Under the pieces are notes generated by a model. That model had not been told where the DNA came from and ran no database searches. It was given only the letters and a program-made list of their open reading frames with translations. From Patescibacteria group bacterium (GTDB lineage: Bacteria; Patescibacteriota; Microgenomatia; Levybacterales; UBA12049), in the NCBI GenBank assembly GCA_030917445.1, contig JAUPUR010000054.1, positions 1-14,338 on the forward strand: a DNA stretch of 14,338 nt, written 5' to 3'. Within the stretch, counting starts at the first letter, position 1; the number at the start of each line of letters is the position of its first letter. A program made the translations under genes and the position numbers. Below, in pieces: positions 13,491-14,338 of this stretch.

Positions 13491-14338
13491 ACACTTTGTT
13501 TCTCTTCATCAAGTATAACTCCATCTACAACTAAAAGTAAAAATATATTTATAGGTAAAATCAGAAATGAAACAAGCTCAAAGGAATAAAGAAGAAAGAA
13601 TTGTGTGAAAAATATTGAAACAAAAATAGAATTTTTGAATAACCTATAGGCAGTCTTACGAGATCGATTAATGTAGAAGAACCCTATTGCTGAAAGAGTT
13701 AATACAACAATGCTTGAAATGACTTTCCCATAGCTATCAACTGTAAAAATTTGAGTATTTAAAGTGAGAAATAGAACAAAAATTGCCTGAAGGAATATGA
13801 TCAACCCTACTACTTTTCCTAAGAACTGCGAACGAGAGATTGTTCTAATAGTTAGAAGAATTTCTGATCTTACTTTGCTATAAAAAGTTGGAGATTTTTC
13901 AGGTAGTTGTTCAAGCGTTTGTAAATAATGTGAAATTGCTTGTGTTAAGGGATGATTCTTATCGCTTTTTTCTAAATAATATTTAATTAACTTTTTCTCT
14001 TCAACATCCATATCATTTACTACAGCTTCCTTTAAACTCTCAAGTGCATTTAACAAATAAACTTCTTTTGGAACTTTTTCATAGCGAGCTAAAACATGAG
14101 ATAACATAAAGAGAACAACAAAAATTATATAGATTAATGCAAGTGTTGGTTCAAAAAAGTAATTATTATCTTTAGTAATAAACTTCCCAAGTTCATCTAT
14201 AAAAACCCCAAAACCAATACCACCCAAAATTGATGCAAGTATTGTCATTTTTTTACTTATAAATGAGAAGAGCAGGAAAAAAGCGCCCACCATAAAAAAA
14301 CCACCCCATATCATATGCGCAATATGTAGTGAGTCTCC
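13472..14338 (-). CDS. Multi-pass membrane protein of unknown function (5' end outside window)
   Basis: The frame stays open past the ATG at 14314 to the window edge, adding GDSLHIAH before it. Those residues flow smoothly into HMIWGGFFMVG, so the true start is probably outside. Numbered from that ATG, membrane segments lie near 5-20, 24-40, 55-75, 165-185, 196-215 and two between 228 and 268. A soluble, mostly helical domain (about 77-162) sits between the third and fourth. GGIGFGVFIDELGKFITKDN (31-50) with D40, E41 and K44 inside or next to a membrane helix, then NYFFEP, looks strongly conserved and recalls a family of bacterial membrane proteins that I know only as uncharacterised. No transporter or enzyme motif is recognised. 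It ends inside the serine hydrolase gene on the other strand. Confidence 0.75.
   Translation of the reverse strand, partial: GDSLHIAHMIWGGFFMVGAFFLLFSFISKKMTILASILGGIGFGVFIDELGKFITKDNNYFFEPTLALIYIIFVVLFMLSHVLARYEKVPKEVYLLNALESLKEAVVNDMDVEEKKLIKYYLEKSDKNHPLTQAISHYLQTLEQLPEKSPTFYSKVRSEILLTIRTISRSQFLGKVVGLIIFLQAIFVLFLTLNTQIFTVDSYGKVISSIVVLTLSAIGFFYINRSRKTAYRLFKNSIFVSIFFTQFFLLYSFELVSFLILPINIFLLLVVDGVILDEEKQSVYRDEK

Noticed and set aside
1..14338. A defence system, toxin-antitoxin pair, prophage or integrated element
   Set aside because: No nuclease-toxin, recombinase, transposase, restriction or CRISPR gene, no attachment-site repeats and no abrupt shift in composition apart from the PT and poly-Gly tracts were found. 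The exonuclease/2H pair and the zinc-ribbon pair are the nearest candidates and are listed as findings only.

Overview
The window is AT-rich, densely packed bacterial DNA that uses the standard stop set: TGA ends the exonuclease and the MFS genes, so it is not a TGA-as-glycine lineage. The organism is most likely a Patescibacteria/CPR bacterium, perhaps Microgenomates or Dojkabacteria. Pointers are the Pro-Thr-rich membrane protein, the stand-alone triple zinc ribbon, the short Obg without a C-terminal extension, almost no Shine-Dalgarno sequences and near-zero intergenic space. This placement is inference from style and content, not from a marker-gene tree. No transposon, phage, CRISPR array, tRNA or rRNA gene was seen, and no stretch longer than 135 bases lacks a gene.

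Layout. Bases 1-5047 all run on the + strand: the C-terminal part of gpsA, a MazG-like nucleotide pyrophosphohydrolase, a Pro-Thr-rich single-pass membrane protein, an RsuA/RluB-type pseudouridine synthase, a PolB-type DEDDy exonuclease overlapping a 2H phosphoesterase, hflX, and a Nudix-fold protein whose catalytic box is ruined. An MFS exporter (-) and an intact Nudix hydrolase (+) then diverge from a 135-base spacer. Next comes a minus-strand block: an ABC exporter, a triple C4 zinc-ribbon protein and a small coupled unknown. Diverging from the ABC gene is a DUF2207 membrane protein with a poly-glycine tail, followed by a small DUF3467-like protein. The window closes with obg (-) diverging from a class-A-beta-lactamase-fold serine hydrolase (+), and a multi-pass membrane protein (-) that runs off the right edge.

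Themes. The content is housekeeping plus envelope: ribosome-associated functions (pseudouridine synthase, HflX, Obg), nucleotide-pool cleaning (MazG-like and two Nudix-fold proteins), and membrane transport or surface proteins. No obvious multi-gene defence or biosynthetic system was found. The most distinctive signal is regulatory. Nearly every gene that begins a transcription unit has a TATAAT-like box ending 6-10 bases before its start codon, which predicts leaderless mRNAs. The one textbook Shine-Dalgarno sequence lies before an operon-internal gene. The promoter box also argues that the obg start is six codons inside the longest ORF.
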